Origin: SIG588 sp045591985
Lineage (GTDB): Bacteria > Bacillota > Clostridia > Oscillospirales > Acutalibacteraceae
Direction of reading: 5' to 3'
Length of the DNA stretch: 64,000 bases
NCBI GenBank assembly: GCA_045591985.1
Contig: JAZNTV010000035.1
Coordinates: 1-64,000 of the forward strand
Under the pieces are notes generated by a model. That model saw only the letters and a list, made by a program, of their open reading frames with translations, made no database searches and had not been told where the DNA came from. The position numbers and the translations under genes were made by a program. How positions within the stretch are numbered: position 1 is the stretch's first letter; each line of letters begins with the position of its first letter. This document shows, piece after piece, positions 33,829-43,201 of the stretch.

Positions 33829-35802
33829 GTGGATACTCAAAAACCTAAGTTTTATTTGACCACCGCCATTGCTTATGCATCATACAAACCGCATTGCGGC
33901 AACTGCTACGACATCGTATTGGCGGATGCCATCGCGCGCTACAAGCGCCTGTGCGGTTATGACGTGCATTTTCTGACCGGTTCGGATGAGCACGGCCAAA
34001 AGATCGAAGACGCCGCTCGTGAACAGGGTCTCTCGCCGCAGGCCTATGTCGACGGCATGTCTGCCCAGATCAAGGCGGTATGGGATTCGCTGAATGTGAC
34101 CTATGACCGTTTCATCCGCACCACCGATGACGATCATGTCAAAGCGATCCAAGCCATTTTCAAGAAATTGTACGATCAGGGCGATATTTACAAGAGCGAA
34201 TACGAAGGCAAATACTGCGTCCCTTGCGAATCCTTCTTTACCGCTTCGCAACTCAAAGACGGGTGTTGCCCCGATTGCGGCCGTCCCGTAACCGACGCCA
34301 AGGAAGAGGCCTACTTCCTGCGTCTGTCGAAGTATCAGGATCGCCTGCTCAAGTATTACGAGGAGAATCCCGACTTCTTCCAGCCCGAATCCCGCAAACA
34401 CGAAATGATCAACAATTTCTTAAAGCCCGGTCTGGCCGATCTGTGCGTATCCCGTTCCTCCTTTACGTGGGGCATTCCCGTGGAATTCGACCCGCGTCAC
34501 GTCACCTATGTGTGGTTGGACGCGCTGTCCAACTATATCACGGGTGTGGGTTATCATCCCGACGGGTGCAACGAGTTGTATAGCCGCTATTGGCCCGCCG
34601 ATCTGCACGTCATCGGCAAGGATATCGTACGATTCCACACCATCTATTGGCCCATCATTCTCATGGCGTTGGGCGAGCCGCTCCCGAAGCAGGTGCTCGG
34701 CCATCCGTGGTTGCTCTTCGGCGAAGATAAGATGAGCAAATCCAAGGGCAACGTGGTATACGCCGACGAACTTGCCGCGCGTTTCGGAACCGATGCCGTG
34801 CGTTACTATCTGCTCTCCGAGATCCCCTTTGCGCAAGACGGCACCATCACCTACGAATCGTTTATTGCGAAATTCAACACCGATCTCGCCAACACGCTCG
34901 GCAACCTGGTCAACCGTTCCATCGCAATGACCAACAAGTATTTCGGCGGTACGGTCACCCGTCCCGCGGCGGTGGACGCGCTCGACGAAGAATTGCGTGC
35001 CGCCGTAGCGGATACGGTGCGGGATTTCGCCACCCGTATGGACACCTATCACAACGCCGATGCCGCGGATGTGCTGATGAATCTCGCACGCCGTTGCAAT
35101 AAGTATATCGACGAAACAGCGCCGTGGGTGCTTGCGAAGAACGAGGAAGACCACCCGCGTCTTGCCGCCGTACTCTACAACTTGCTCGAAAGCATTCGTG
35201 TGCTCGCCATCTTGATGGCACCGTTTATGCCCGCGACCGCCGAAGCGATCTTTGATCAGTTGCAGGTTGCGCGTGATACAATGAACTACGACACCCTCGC
35301 CTTCGGCACGACCGACACCTTCACGGTGGGCGAAGCGAAGCCGTTGTTCCAGCGCTTGGACGCCGAAAAGGTGTTGGCGGAACTCGAGGCGGAACTGCAG
35401 GCGAAGATGAAGGCGGCAGCGGCTGCAAAAGCGCCGGACGCGCCCGAGTTTGCCCCCATTCTGCCTGAAATTGCCTTTGACGATTTCGGCAAGATCGATC
35501 TGCGCGTGGCAGAAGTTACGGAATGCGAGCCGGTGAAGAAAGCCAAAAAGCTTTTGAAACTCACCTTGAACGACGGCAGCGGCACGCCCCGTACCGTCTG
35601 TTCGGGTATTGCCAAGTGGTATACTCCCGACGAACTGAAAGGGCGCCGCGTGGTAGTGGTTGCGAACCTGAAACCTGCTGTGCTGTGCGGCGTGGAGTCG
35701 GCCGGCATGATCTTAGCCGCCGATACGTTGGACGAAAACGGCGAAGATGCCGCACGCGTTCTGTTTGTGGACAACCTGCCCATCGGCAGCAAACTGCGCT
35801 GA
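33829..35802 (+). CDS. metG: Methionyl-tRNA synthetase
   Basis: 657 residues, class I. The HIGH-type motif reads KPHCGNCYD, where HIGN is commoner in Firmicutes, so the second residue is Cys. KMSKS is intact as DKMSKSKGN, and a Cys4 zinc knuckle lies in YCVPCESFF ... CCPDCGRP near 125-150. A C-terminal tRNA-binding OB-fold (FGKIDLRVAEVTECEPV ... VVVANLKPAVLCGVESAGM) is fused, as in other clostridial MetRS. Start is GTG 33829 after TTAGGAG. First gene of metG-tatD-reductase-epimerase. Confidence 0.95.
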   Translation: MDTQKPKFYLTTAIAYASYKPHCGNCYDIVLADAIARYKRLCGYDVHFLTGSDEHGQKIEDAAREQGLSPQAYVDGMSAQIKAVWDSLNVTYDRFIRTTDDDHVKAIQAIFKKLYDQGDIYKSEYEGKYCVPCESFFTASQLKDGCCPDCGRPVTDAKEEAYFLRLSKYQDRLLKYYEENPDFFQPESRKHEMINNFLKPGLADLCVSRSSFTWGIPVEFDPRHVTYVWLDALSNYITGVGYHPDGCNELYSRYWPADLHVIGKDIVRFHTIYWPIILMALGEPLPKQVLGHPWLLFGEDKMSKSKGNVVYADELAARFGTDAVRYYLLSEIPFAQDGTITYESFIAKFNTDLANTLGNLVNRSIAMTNKYFGGTVTRPAAVDALDEELRAAVADTVRDFATRMDTYHNADAADVLMNLARRCNKYIDETAPWVLAKNEEDHPRLAAVLYNLLESIRVLAILMAPFMPATAEAIFDQLQVARDTMNYDTLAFGTTDTFTVGEAKPLFQRLDAEKVLAELEAELQAKMKAAAAAKAPDAPEFAPILPEIAFDDFGKIDLRVAEVTECEPVKKAKKLLKLTLNDGSGTPRTVCSGIAKWYTPDELKGRRVVVVANLKPAVLCGVESAGMILAADTLDENGEDAARVLFVDNLPIGSKLR

Positions 35803-35803
35803 T

Positions 35804-36568
35804 ATGGCTATGATCTTTGATTCCCACGCGCATTACGACGATCCGGCGTTCGACGAAGACCGTGACGCGTTGCTCGCCGCCCTGCCCACAGGCGGAGTGT
35901 GCGGCGTGATCAACGCCGCGTCGGATATCCCGTCGGCCCATCGTTCGTTGGCACTTGCCGACCGATATTCCTATATGTACGCCGCCGTGGGTATCCATCC
36001 CGAAGCCGCAAACACGTATACGGCGGAAGCGATCCCCTTGTTGGAATCGCTCGCGGCACACCCGCGTGCCGTTGCCATCGGCGAGATCGGTCTGGATTAT
36101 CACTGGGAAGACAATCCGCCGCGCGAAGTACAACGCGCTTGTTTTGAGGCGCAGTTAGCCTTGGCGTGTCGCCTTTCTCTCCCCGTCATCGTCCACGACC
36201 GTGACGCCCACGAAGATACCCTGGCACTGCTTCAAAAATACCGTCCGCAAGGCGTTCTTCACTGTTTTTCAGGCAGTGTGGAAATGATGCGAGAGGTTGT
36301 AAAACTGGGCATGTATATCGGACTCGGAGGGGCTGTCACCTTTAAGAATGCCAAAAAGCCGCTCGGCGTCGCGACCGCCGTGCCCGCCGATCGTCTGTTG
36401 CTCGAAACCGATGCGCCCTATATGGCGCCTGTTCCCTGTCGCGGCCAACGGTGTGATTCCCGCATGATCGCACACACCGCCGCCCTGATCGCCGCCGCAC
36501 GCAACATCGAAACCGAAACACTATTGAAACAAACGGAAGAAAACGCCCGTCAACTGTTCGGGTTATAA
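35804..36568 (+). CDS. TatD-family metal-dependent hydrolase/DNase
   Basis: 254 residues, TIM-barrel amidohydrolase fold. Metal and catalytic residues are in FDSHAHYDD (HxH), GEIGLDYHW, VIVHDRDAH, and the closing Asp in LLLETDAPYMAP. TatD homologues act as 3'-5' exonucleases or DNases. ATG 35804 begins one base after the metG TGA; a second ATG six bases on is also possible. The metG-tatD pair is conserved in Firmicutes. Followed 13 bp later by a nucleotide-sugar reductase gene. Confidence 0.9.
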   Translation: MAMIFDSHAHYDDPAFDEDRDALLAALPTGGVCGVINAASDIPSAHRSLALADRYSYMYAAVGIHPEAANTYTAEAIPLLESLAAHPRAVAIGEIGLDYHWEDNPPREVQRACFEAQLALACRLSLPVIVHDRDAHEDTLALLQKYRPQGVLHCFSGSVEMMREVVKLGMYIGLGGAVTFKNAKKPLGVATAVPADRLLLETDAPYMAPVPCRGQRCDSRMIAHTAALIAAARNIETETLLKQTEENARQLFGL

Positions 36569-36581
36569 AGGAGGATCCAGC

Positions 36582-37439
36582 ATGAAATTCCTTGTTATGG
36601 GCTGTAACGGCATGGCGGGTCATATGATCTCGCTGTACTTGAAAGAGCAAGGGCACGACGTGACCGGCTTCGCTATGGAACCGTCACGTTACGTGACCAC
36701 CATCGTGGGTGACGCCACCCGTTTTGACGATGTCAAAAACATGGTGCTCAAAGGCGAATACGATGCGGTCATCAACTGTATCGGTCTTTTGAACCAGTTT
36801 GCGGAAAGCAATCATCCGATGGCGGTATTGCTCAACGGCTATTTGCCGCATTTCCTGGCACACATCACCCGCGAGACACCCACCCAGATCATTCACATGA
36901 GCACCGACTGTGTGTTTTCGGGCAAGACAGGCGGCTACACCGAGGAATCCGTACCGGACGGTACCCTGTTCTACGACAAATCCAAAGCCATCGGCGAACT
37001 GGACGACGAGAAGAACATCACTCTTCGCAACTCGATCATCGGCCCCGATATCAACGAAAACGGCATCGGCCTGCTCAACTGGTTTATGAAACAGGAAGGT
37101 CCCGTCAACGGCTTTACGGGTGCTATCTGGACAGGTCAGACCACTCTGCAGCTGGCCAAAACGATGGAGGTTGCCGCCCGCACCCATGCACACGGCCTTT
37201 ACAACACCGTCCCCGCCGATTCTATCAACAAATACGACCTGCTCCGTCTGTTCAACACCCATATTCGCCGTAAGCCTATCGAGATCCAACCGCTCGAGCG
37301 CTTTGTGGCGGACAAATCGCTTGTCCGCACACGGTTCGATGGGTTTGATTACGTAATACCCGATTACGAGACCATGGTAAAAGAACTGGGCGACTGGATG
37401 CGCGATCACAAGTCGATGTATCCGCACTACGATCTGTAA
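36582..37439 (+). CDS. RmlD-like SDR nucleotide-sugar reductase (surface-sugar synthesis)
   Basis: 285 residues, extended SDR. NAD(P)-binding VMGCNGMAGHM, a D-A-V-INCIGLLNQF loop, HMSTDCVFSGKTGGYTEE with the catalytic region, and YDKSK as the YxxxK pair. It resembles 4-ketoreductases such as RmlD and WbvR, which reduce dTDP- or UDP-6-deoxy-4-ketosugars. The next gene looks like a WbjD/CapG-type 2-epimerase, so UDP-L-QuiNAc or UDP-L-FucNAc synthesis is a reasonable inference, but the 4,6-dehydratase is not in the window. AAGGAGG precedes ATG 36582. Confidence 0.78.
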   Translation: MKFLVMGCNGMAGHMISLYLKEQGHDVTGFAMEPSRYVTTIVGDATRFDDVKNMVLKGEYDAVINCIGLLNQFAESNHPMAVLLNGYLPHFLAHITRETPTQIIHMSTDCVFSGKTGGYTEESVPDGTLFYDKSKAIGELDDEKNITLRNSIIGPDINENGIGLLNWFMKQEGPVNGFTGAIWTGQTTLQLAKTMEVAARTHAHGLYNTVPADSINKYDLLRLFNTHIRRKPIEIQPLERFVADKSLVRTRFDGFDYVIPDYETMVKELGDWMRDHKSMYPHYDL

Positions 37440-37451
37440 GGAGAAACGAGA

Positions 37452-38585
37452 ATGGCTACCAAAAAATTGCGGCTGATGACCATTGTGGGCACCCGTCCCG
37501 AGATCATCAAGATGTCCGCCATCATCAAAAAATGCGACATGTATTTCGACCACATTCTGGTGCACACGGGCCAGAACTACGATTACACTCTGAACGAGGT
37601 GTTCTTTAAAGACCTCGGTCTGCGCGCACCCGATCACTATCTCGGCGTAGTCGGCGAAAACATCGGACAAACGATGGGCAACGTCATTGCGAAATCCTAT
37701 GAACTGATGGCCGAACTGCGCCCCGATGCGCTCATCGTGCTCGGCGACACCAACTCCTGTCTTTCGGTCATCTCCGCCAAGCGTCTGAAGATCCCGGTAT
37801 TCCATATGGAAGCGGGCAATCGTTGCAAGGACGAAAATCTGCCCGAGGAAGTCATCCGTCGCATTGTGGATGTGACGAGCGATGTCAACCTCTGCTATTC
37901 CGAAAACGCGCGCAAATACATCTTGGACAGCGGCGTGCGCCCCGAATACACCCACGTGGTCGGCTCGCCGATGGCAGAAGTACTCGACGCGTGTTTGCCG
38001 AGCATTAACGCGAGCACCGTGCTCGAAGATCTCGGCCTCGAAGCCGGGCGCTACATTCTGCTCTCTGCCCACCGCGAAGAGAACATCGATATCGAGTCGA
38101 ACTTCTTCTCGTTGATGAACGCCGTCAACACGATGGCCGAAACCTACGACATGCCGATCCTCTACTCCTGCCATCCCCGCAGCAAGAAGTTCATCGAGCA
38201 GCGCGGCTTCGTGTTTGACAAGCGGGTCATTCAGCATCAGCCGCTCGGCTTCTTTGATTACAACAAGTTGCAGCAGAACGCCTTCTGCGTGGTATCCGAC
38301 AGCGGTACCGTGCCGGAGGAAGGGGCTTACTTCAAGTTCCCCGCCGTGTCTATCCGCACCTCTACCGAACGCCCCGAAGCCATGGAGCGCGGTGTCTTCA
38401 CCGTGGGTTCCATCACGGCAGAACAGGTGTTACAGGCGGTGGATCTTGCGGTCAGCATGCATCAAAACGGAGACAACGGCAGCGACGTGCCTGCCTATGT
38501 GGACAACAACGTCGCGACCAAAGTGGTTAAGATCATTCAAAGCTATACCGGCATCATCAATAAGATGGTCTGGCGCAAGGGGTAA
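37452..38585 (+). CDS. UDP-sugar 2-epimerase, WecB/WbjD-like
   Basis: 377 residues with the GT-B-like non-hydrolysing 2-epimerase fold: TIVGTRPEIIKM, HTGQNYDYTLN, VLGDTNSCLS, HMEAGNRCKDE, PEEVIRRIVD and SAHREENID. The SDSGTVPEE motif replaces the TDSGG-QEE of ordinary WecB and is typical of the CapG/WbjD branch acting on 6-deoxy-talose-type sugars. It partners the upstream reductase, 12 bp away. AAGGAG before ATG. The operon ends with a long hairpin terminator at 38595. Confidence 0.82.
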   Translation: MATKKLRLMTIVGTRPEIIKMSAIIKKCDMYFDHILVHTGQNYDYTLNEVFFKDLGLRAPDHYLGVVGENIGQTMGNVIAKSYELMAELRPDALIVLGDTNSCLSVISAKRLKIPVFHMEAGNRCKDENLPEEVIRRIVDVTSDVNLCYSENARKYILDSGVRPEYTHVVGSPMAEVLDACLPSINASTVLEDLGLEAGRYILLSAHREENIDIESNFFSLMNAVNTMAETYDMPILYSCHPRSKKFIEQRGFVFDKRVIQHQPLGFFDYNKLQQNAFCVVSDSGTVPEEGAYFKFPAVSIRTSTERPEAMERGVFTVGSITAEQVLQAVDLAVSMHQNGDNGSDVPAYVDNNVATKVVKIIQSYTGIINKMVWRKG

Positions 38586-38594
38586 GACCGTAAA

Positions 38595-38660
38595 ACACCC
38601 CCGCGTTTCCGCGTGATACTCCCAACGGAGCGTCACACGGAAGCGCGGGGGTGTCTTTTT
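38595..38660 (+). terminator. Intrinsic terminator of the metG operon
   Basis: ACACCCCCGCG-TTTCCG pairs with CGGAA-GCGCGGGGGTGT (38595-38612 with 38638-38654), followed by TCTTTTT. The inner segment can form its own small stem. Confidence 0.85.
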
Positions 38661-38691
38661 CTATATTACGGCCATACGGCAACAAACGCAA

Positions 38692-38737
38692 CAGGGATAG
38701 GCTATGTCAGCCTATCCCTGTCGTGTTTTTTCTTTTA
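38692..38737. terminator. Terminator-like hairpin between converging genes
   Basis: 12-bp perfect stem CAGGGATAGGCT/AGCCTATCCCTG (38692-38703 with 38709-38720), then GTTTTTTC on plus. Downstream of pgcA on minus the T-run is weaker. Probably bidirectional. Confidence 0.65.
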
Positions 38738-40456
38738 CGCTTTCAGCAATGCCGCTGCCGCCTCTTTCAAGGTGGCGGTCATCGCATCGGCCGCCGCCAG
38801 GTCCGCACCCGTCGCGGTGATATATGCCTTCACCTTCGGCTCGGTACCGGACGGACGAATGATGATGCCGTTGTTGCCCTCAAGCTTATACGACAGCACA
38901 TTGGACTTCGGCAAATGGATCGTCTCGGTCGCACCGCTTGTAAGATCCACACTGACCGACTCGCGATAGTCGGCAAACGCGACCACCTTCAAGCCGCCCA
39001 AAACAGCCGGACGATTGGCGCGCAATCCTTCCATCAGCGCCTTCATGGTCTCCATACCTTCGGCGCCTTCGAATTCGGCATTGAGCAACGAATGACGGAA
39101 CACACCGTGTTCCTCATACAAGCCGTTCAACACGTCCAGAAGCGAGCGGCCTTCGGCGTTGTAGTACGCCGCCATTTCACAAATGAGCATCGATGCAACC
39201 ACCGCATCCTTATCGCGCACATGGGTACCTGCCAGGTAACCGTAGCTTTCTTCGAAGCCCAAAATATAGTTTTCGGGATGACCGGCCGCCACCTGTTCGT
39301 CGATCTGCTCACCGATATACTTAAATCCGGTAAGCACTTCGACGATACGACAGCCGTATTTCTTCGCAATATTGGCCGCGAGATCGGAGGTCACAATGGT
39401 CTTCACCGCCATCGGCGCCGCCGGCATTTCACCGCGAGCCGTCTTGCAAGAGAGAATATATTCCAGCAACAGGCAACCCACTTCGTTACCGGTCAGCAAT
39501 TCGTAACCGTCGCCCTCTTTCACCGCAATGCCTACGCGGTCGCAATCGGGGTCGGTAGCAAGCAGGAGATCGGGATGGGTCTCTTCCGCCATTTTAAGCG
39601 CCAATTCAAACGCCTGCCGGAATTCGGGATTCGGGTAAGGGGTCGTCGGGAAGTTGCCGTCCGGCAATTCCTGTTCCGCAACGATCTGTACATCGGTCAG
39701 ACCGATACGGGAAAGGATCGCACGCACCGGCTTGTTGCCTGTACCGTTCAGCGGGGAATAGATCACCGACAGCGGCGCCTTCTTGCAAACACCGGCATTC
39801 ACCTGCTGCGCTTCAACACAGTCAAGGAACTTTTCTACCAACGCGGCACCGACCATCTCGATGGTACCGTCGGCCACCGCCGCATCGTAATCCGCCACCG
39901 CAACGTCGTTAAAGATATCCAGCGCGCGAACGTATTTCGTCACTTCATTGGCATCGTTATCGGTCATCTGGCCGCCGTTCGGACCATAGCATTTATACCC
40001 GTTGTATTTCGCAGGGTTGTGGCTTGCCGTAACCATGATACCGGCCTGACACGCCAGTTCACGCACCGCAAAAGACAAAACGGGGGTGGGATTCAGTTCG
40101 TCGAACAAAAAGACCTTCACGCCGTTAGCGGCCAACACACGCGCTGCTTCACGGGCAAACAATTCCGACTTGATGCGGCAATCGTAGGCAATCGCCACCG
40201 AAGACGACTCGTAATGTGCTTTTAAGTAGTTGGCAAGCCCCTGTGTCGCTTTGCGCACCGTATAGATGTTCATGCGATTGTCGCCCGCACCGATCACACC
40301 GCGCAAACCGGCTGTACCAAATTCCAATTCACAATAAAAGCGGTCGAAAACAGCCGCCTCATCCCCCGCGATAGCTTGCAGCTCCGCCGTAAGATCGGGA
40401 TCCTCGTTGGCACGCGCCAACCACAGTTCATACATGTCGTTGATTTTCGTATCCAT
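38735..40456 (-). CDS. pgcA: Phosphoglucomutase/phosphomannomutase (PgcA-type)
   Basis: 573 residues, alpha-D-phosphohexomutase fold. Catalytic Ser in TASHNPAKYNGYK, metal loop DPDCDRVGIA, sugar loop GFEESYGYLAG and phosphate loop RPSGTEPKVKAY occur in order. The GFEESYG form and length are those of PgcA-type phosphoglucomutases that make glucose-1-phosphate for cell wall and glycolipid precursors. ATG 40454-40456 follows GGGAGG at 8 nt; the frame upstream is not needed. It has its own promoter and so is a single-gene unit. Confidence 0.92.
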   Translation of the reverse strand: MDTKINDMYELWLARANEDPDLTAELQAIAGDEAAVFDRFYCELEFGTAGLRGVIGAGDNRMNIYTVRKATQGLANYLKAHYESSSVAIAYDCRIKSELFAREAARVLAANGVKVFLFDELNPTPVLSFAVRELACQAGIMVTASHNPAKYNGYKCYGPNGGQMTDNDANEVTKYVRALDIFNDVAVADYDAAVADGTIEMVGAALVEKFLDCVEAQQVNAGVCKKAPLSVIYSPLNGTGNKPVRAILSRIGLTDVQIVAEQELPDGNFPTTPYPNPEFRQAFELALKMAEETHPDLLLATDPDCDRVGIAVKEGDGYELLTGNEVGCLLLEYILSCKTARGEMPAAPMAVKTIVTSDLAANIAKKYGCRIVEVLTGFKYIGEQIDEQVAAGHPENYILGFEESYGYLAGTHVRDKDAVVASMLICEMAAYYNAEGRSLLDVLNGLYEEHGVFRHSLLNAEFEGAEGMETMKALMEGLRANRPAVLGGLKVVAFADYRESVSVDLTSGATETIHLPKSNVLSYKLEGNNGIIIRPSGTEPKVKAYITATGADLAAADAMTATLKEAAAALLKA

Positions 40457-40500
40457 AACCGTTTGCCTCCCTATTAATAATTGCACACTTCACTGTATCC

Positions 40501-40530
40501 ATTATATACCAACTGCGTAGGAAATTGCAA
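40501..40530 (-). promoter_or_regulatory. Sigma-A promoter of pgcA
   Basis: Minus strand: TTGCAA (40525-40530), 18-bp spacer, TATAAT (40501-40506), about 45 nt before the ATG. Confidence 0.7.
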
Positions 40531-40574
40531 GAAGTTTGACAGAGATACCACAATAAAATTAAAGATTATCAGAC

Positions 40575-40604
40575 AAGCCGAAACGGGGAATCCCGTTTCG
40601 GCTT
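40575..40604 (-). terminator. Terminator of the ftsEX operon
   Basis: 13-bp perfect stem AAGCCGAAACGGG/CCCGTTTCGGCTT with GAAT loop, about 12 bp past the S41-protein stop; the following minus sequence is moderately T-rich. Confidence 0.6.
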
Positions 40605-40616
40605 GCGTTTTATCCG

Positions 40617-41915
40617 TTATTGCTCCGTTGCTACGGTGGTTTCGGTACCCTCGCCTGTCGCGGTCGTCTCACCGGCAGCGGTCGTCGTTGTGGTTGCGGT
40701 CGTGGTCGTCGTGGCAGTCGAGCTGCCCTGTTCATTCATCATGGACAGTTTCGCCACCGCCGCACGATACTGCACGTCCGCCTCTTTCGGCAGCAGTTCC
40801 AGCGCCGCTTCTTGCTCTTCTGTCAATGAAGAGACCACATCGGGCGTCAATCCTACGCCTTCCCAGTTGCTCTTATCCAACAGGCGGAATTCGCCCACCG
40901 TAAGGTAAAGAGCCGAGTTGTCCGATGTCAGCGAGAAGCACTCCTGTACCATTGCACGCCCCGCCGTAATGTCGCCGACCAGCACGGCACGCCCCGCCTG
41001 TCGCAGAGTAGCGGCAATCAGTTCCGCTTCGCCCGCCGTTTTCTTATTTACCAACACGGCCGTGGGAATATCCAATTGCGCCGTGTTCTCCGCGCGCAAT
41101 TCGGTCGTACCCCCTTTATCCGTATAGTAGCCGTACAACCCGTGCGGCAACAAAAGAGAGAGTATCTTTTTCGTCGCTTCGAACGATCCGCTTTCGATAC
41201 TGCGCAGATCCAATACCAAGGAGGTCGCCCCCCGCTCTTTCAGCGATGTGTACGCCGCGTGCACCTGATCGGGTGTCACCTCGGTAATGCTCTTGATACG
41301 CATATACCCTACCGTACCGTTCAACTCGCTTGTCACACACTCGCGGGCATATGCCGCCGACGACAATTCAAACGCCGTTTCCTTGCCATCGCGCTGAATG
41401 GTAAGAATGATCGAGCTTGATGACGCGAGCGCCTCCTCCATCGTGCTGAGCGGCGCATCCCCCAAGGGGGCTTTATTCAACGCCACCACCACGTCGCCTT
41501 TTTGCAGACCGGCGCTGTAGGCGGTAGAACCGGGTTGCACCTCGCTCAACACGATCTGCCCGCTGTCGTTGACCGCCACGGCGATACCGAAGCCGGTAGA
41601 TTGCCCCGACAGCGCCACCATATATGCGTTGTATTCCTCGGTGGTAAAATAGCGGGCGTATTTGTCGCCGATGCCGTTCACCTGGCCAAGCGCCATCGAG
41701 CGGCGCAACACCTCTTCGTCGATGGTACCGTAATAATTCTGTCGCACCGCATTATCCACATCGGCAACATAACTGTACATCGCCTGGCGATTATTCAGCT
41801 CATTCACCTGCGTGTTAAAACGCCGCATAGCAATCAGCATGGTAACACACACCGTCACCGCGACCACAATGATCATCAGCGACAGTGCCGCCCCCCACGA
41901 CAGCCGTTTACGCAT
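40617..41915 (-). CDS. S41-family carboxy-terminal protease homologue lacking the catalytic Ser and Lys
   Basis: 432 residues: one N-terminal membrane helix (LSLMIIVVAVTVCVTMLIAM), a PDZ domain (GFGIAVAVNDSGQIVLSEVQPGSTAYSAGLQKGDVVV), the S41 peptidase fold, and a Thr-rich tail with long TTTTT runs. In active CtpA/CtpB enzymes the nucleophile is the middle Ser of SASASE and the base is Lys 25 residues later (TFGKG). Here the same places read TAGEAE, giving Gly at 41031-41033, and TAGRA, giving Arg at 40956-40958, exactly 25 codons apart. It is therefore probably a pseudo-protease or scaffold. ATG 41913-41915 follows AGGTGG. Last gene of ftsE-ftsX-M23-S41, where a CtpB-like protease is often found. 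Confidence 0.85.
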   Translation of the reverse strand: MRKRLSWGAALSLMIIVVAVTVCVTMLIAMRRFNTQVNELNNRQAMYSYVADVDNAVRQNYYGTIDEEVLRRSMALGQVNGIGDKYARYFTTEEYNAYMVALSGQSTGFGIAVAVNDSGQIVLSEVQPGSTAYSAGLQKGDVVVALNKAPLGDAPLSTMEEALASSSSIILTIQRDGKETAFELSSAAYARECVTSELNGTVGYMRIKSITEVTPDQVHAAYTSLKERGATSLVLDLRSIESGSFEATKKILSLLLPHGLYGYYTDKGGTTELRAENTAQLDIPTAVLVNKKTAGEAELIAATLRQAGRAVLVGDITAGRAMVQECFSLTSDNSALYLTVGEFRLLDKSNWEGVGLTPDVVSSLTEEQEAALELLPKEADVQYRAAVAKLSMMNEQGSSTATTTTTATTTTTAAGETTATGEGTETTVATEQ

Positions 41916-41940
41916 ACTCAACCACCTGTTTCTTAAAAGA

Positions 41941-43182
41941 TTACGAAGCCTTCAAATAGCCGTTGGCCAGCGGATCCACCGCCGTGCCGTTCACACGCAC
42001 CTCAAAGTGCAGGTGCGGCCCCGTGACGTTACCCGAATCACCCGCGCGACCGAGCACCGTCGAGCCGCCGGTCACCTTTTGCCCCACGCTCACCGTCACG
42101 GCAGACATATGTGCGTACAGCGTTACGATCTGACGACCGCGATCGTCCAGACCGTGATCCACCATCACGTACAAGCCGTAACCGCCGCCCCAGCCGGATG
42201 TGTTGGCAAAGATGACGGTACCGTCTGCTGCGGAAACAATGTCCTGGCCGTAGATCGGAACGGATCCGTTCGCGATATCGATGCCGCGGTGCACTCTGCC
42301 CCAACGGTATCCGTAGTAGGAAGAAATGTTACGCACCGTCGGCACGGGCCAGTGCATCGTGCCGCCCGAATACTTGCCGGTCGATTGCGTCGCGGCAAGC
42401 AGTTTTTTGATCTCCTTATCGAGCGCTTCTTCTTCCTTTTGCTTTTCCCGCAACGCCGCATTTACTTCATCTACCGACTCTTGCAGCTCATTCACCACAC
42501 GGATGCTTTCGGCATACAGTTCGTCGAGTTCCTCTTTCTTGGCATCGGCGACCGCCTTCAGTCCTTCCACCTCTTGACGCTCCGATTCCAGCACCGCTTT
42601 TTCGGCGTTCAGTTTCTCTTTTTCTTTGTTCAGGTCTTCGATCTCGGCATTCAACTCGTCGATCATCCGCTGATCGTTGGCGGCAATGTTTTCCACCACC
42701 GATTCTTTCAAGAGATAATCCACATAGTTTTCCATGTCGAACAGCATTTGCAGCGCACTTAAGTTGCCCGACTGTGCAATCACGCGCAACCGTTCGCCAA
42801 ACAGGGCCAGTTGATCTTCGATCCCCTGTTCTGCCGCGACGATCTCCGCCTCACGGGCGGTGATCTCCGCTTCTTTTTCGTCCATTTCCTCGGTCAACAG
42901 TTCGATCTGTTGGCGAAGAAGTTCGATCTGCTCTTTGCTGTTGTTGATTTTCTCTTTGATCGAGTCGGCGTATTCCTGCTGTTTTGCCACATCGCCTTTG
43001 CAGGCGGCCAGTTTTTCTTTTAACGCCTTTTCTTCTTTTTCCAATTGTGCCAGCTGATTCTGCAACTGCTGCACCGTCGCCGCTTCCGTCGGCATCGGTG
43101 AAACGGCCAGTAAACTACCGACTGCCAGCACCAGCACCATAACGAGGGAAACGATGCGTAACGCATACCCAGTCTGTTGCAT
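41941..43182 (-). CDS. Murein hydrolase/activator with coiled coil and M23 (LytM) domain
   Basis: 413 residues. Signal peptide (SLVMVLVLAVGSLLAV then MPTEAA), long coiled coil from about 35 to 260 rich in Glu/Lys/Gln, then an M23 domain. Zn and catalytic residues are present: VHRGIDIAN (H and D), YAHMS, HLHFEV. EnvC-type activators lack these, while this one keeps them, so it may be an active DL-endopeptidase. It follows ftsX by 19 bp; FtsEX regulates such coiled-coil hydrolases across the membrane (PcsB, CwlO, EnvC), and the coiled coil is the likely contact. Confidence 0.9.
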   Translation of the reverse strand: MQQTGYALRIVSLVMVLVLAVGSLLAVSPMPTEAATVQQLQNQLAQLEKEEKALKEKLAACKGDVAKQQEYADSIKEKINNSKEQIELLRQQIELLTEEMDEKEAEITAREAEIVAAEQGIEDQLALFGERLRVIAQSGNLSALQMLFDMENYVDYLLKESVVENIAANDQRMIDELNAEIEDLNKEKEKLNAEKAVLESERQEVEGLKAVADAKKEELDELYAESIRVVNELQESVDEVNAALREKQKEEEALDKEIKKLLAATQSTGKYSGGTMHWPVPTVRNISSYYGYRWGRVHRGIDIANGSVPIYGQDIVSAADGTVIFANTSGWGGGYGLYVMVDHGLDDRGRQIVTLYAHMSAVTVSVGQKVTGGSTVLGRAGDSGNVTGPHLHFEVRVNGTAVDPLANGYLKAS

Positions 43183-43201
43183 AATAACCTACCTTTCTTT
43201 T

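Noticed and set aside
38692..38737. Small RNA gene between the metG operon and pgcA
   Set aside because: The hairpins are explained as terminators of converging genes; no promoter precedes them.
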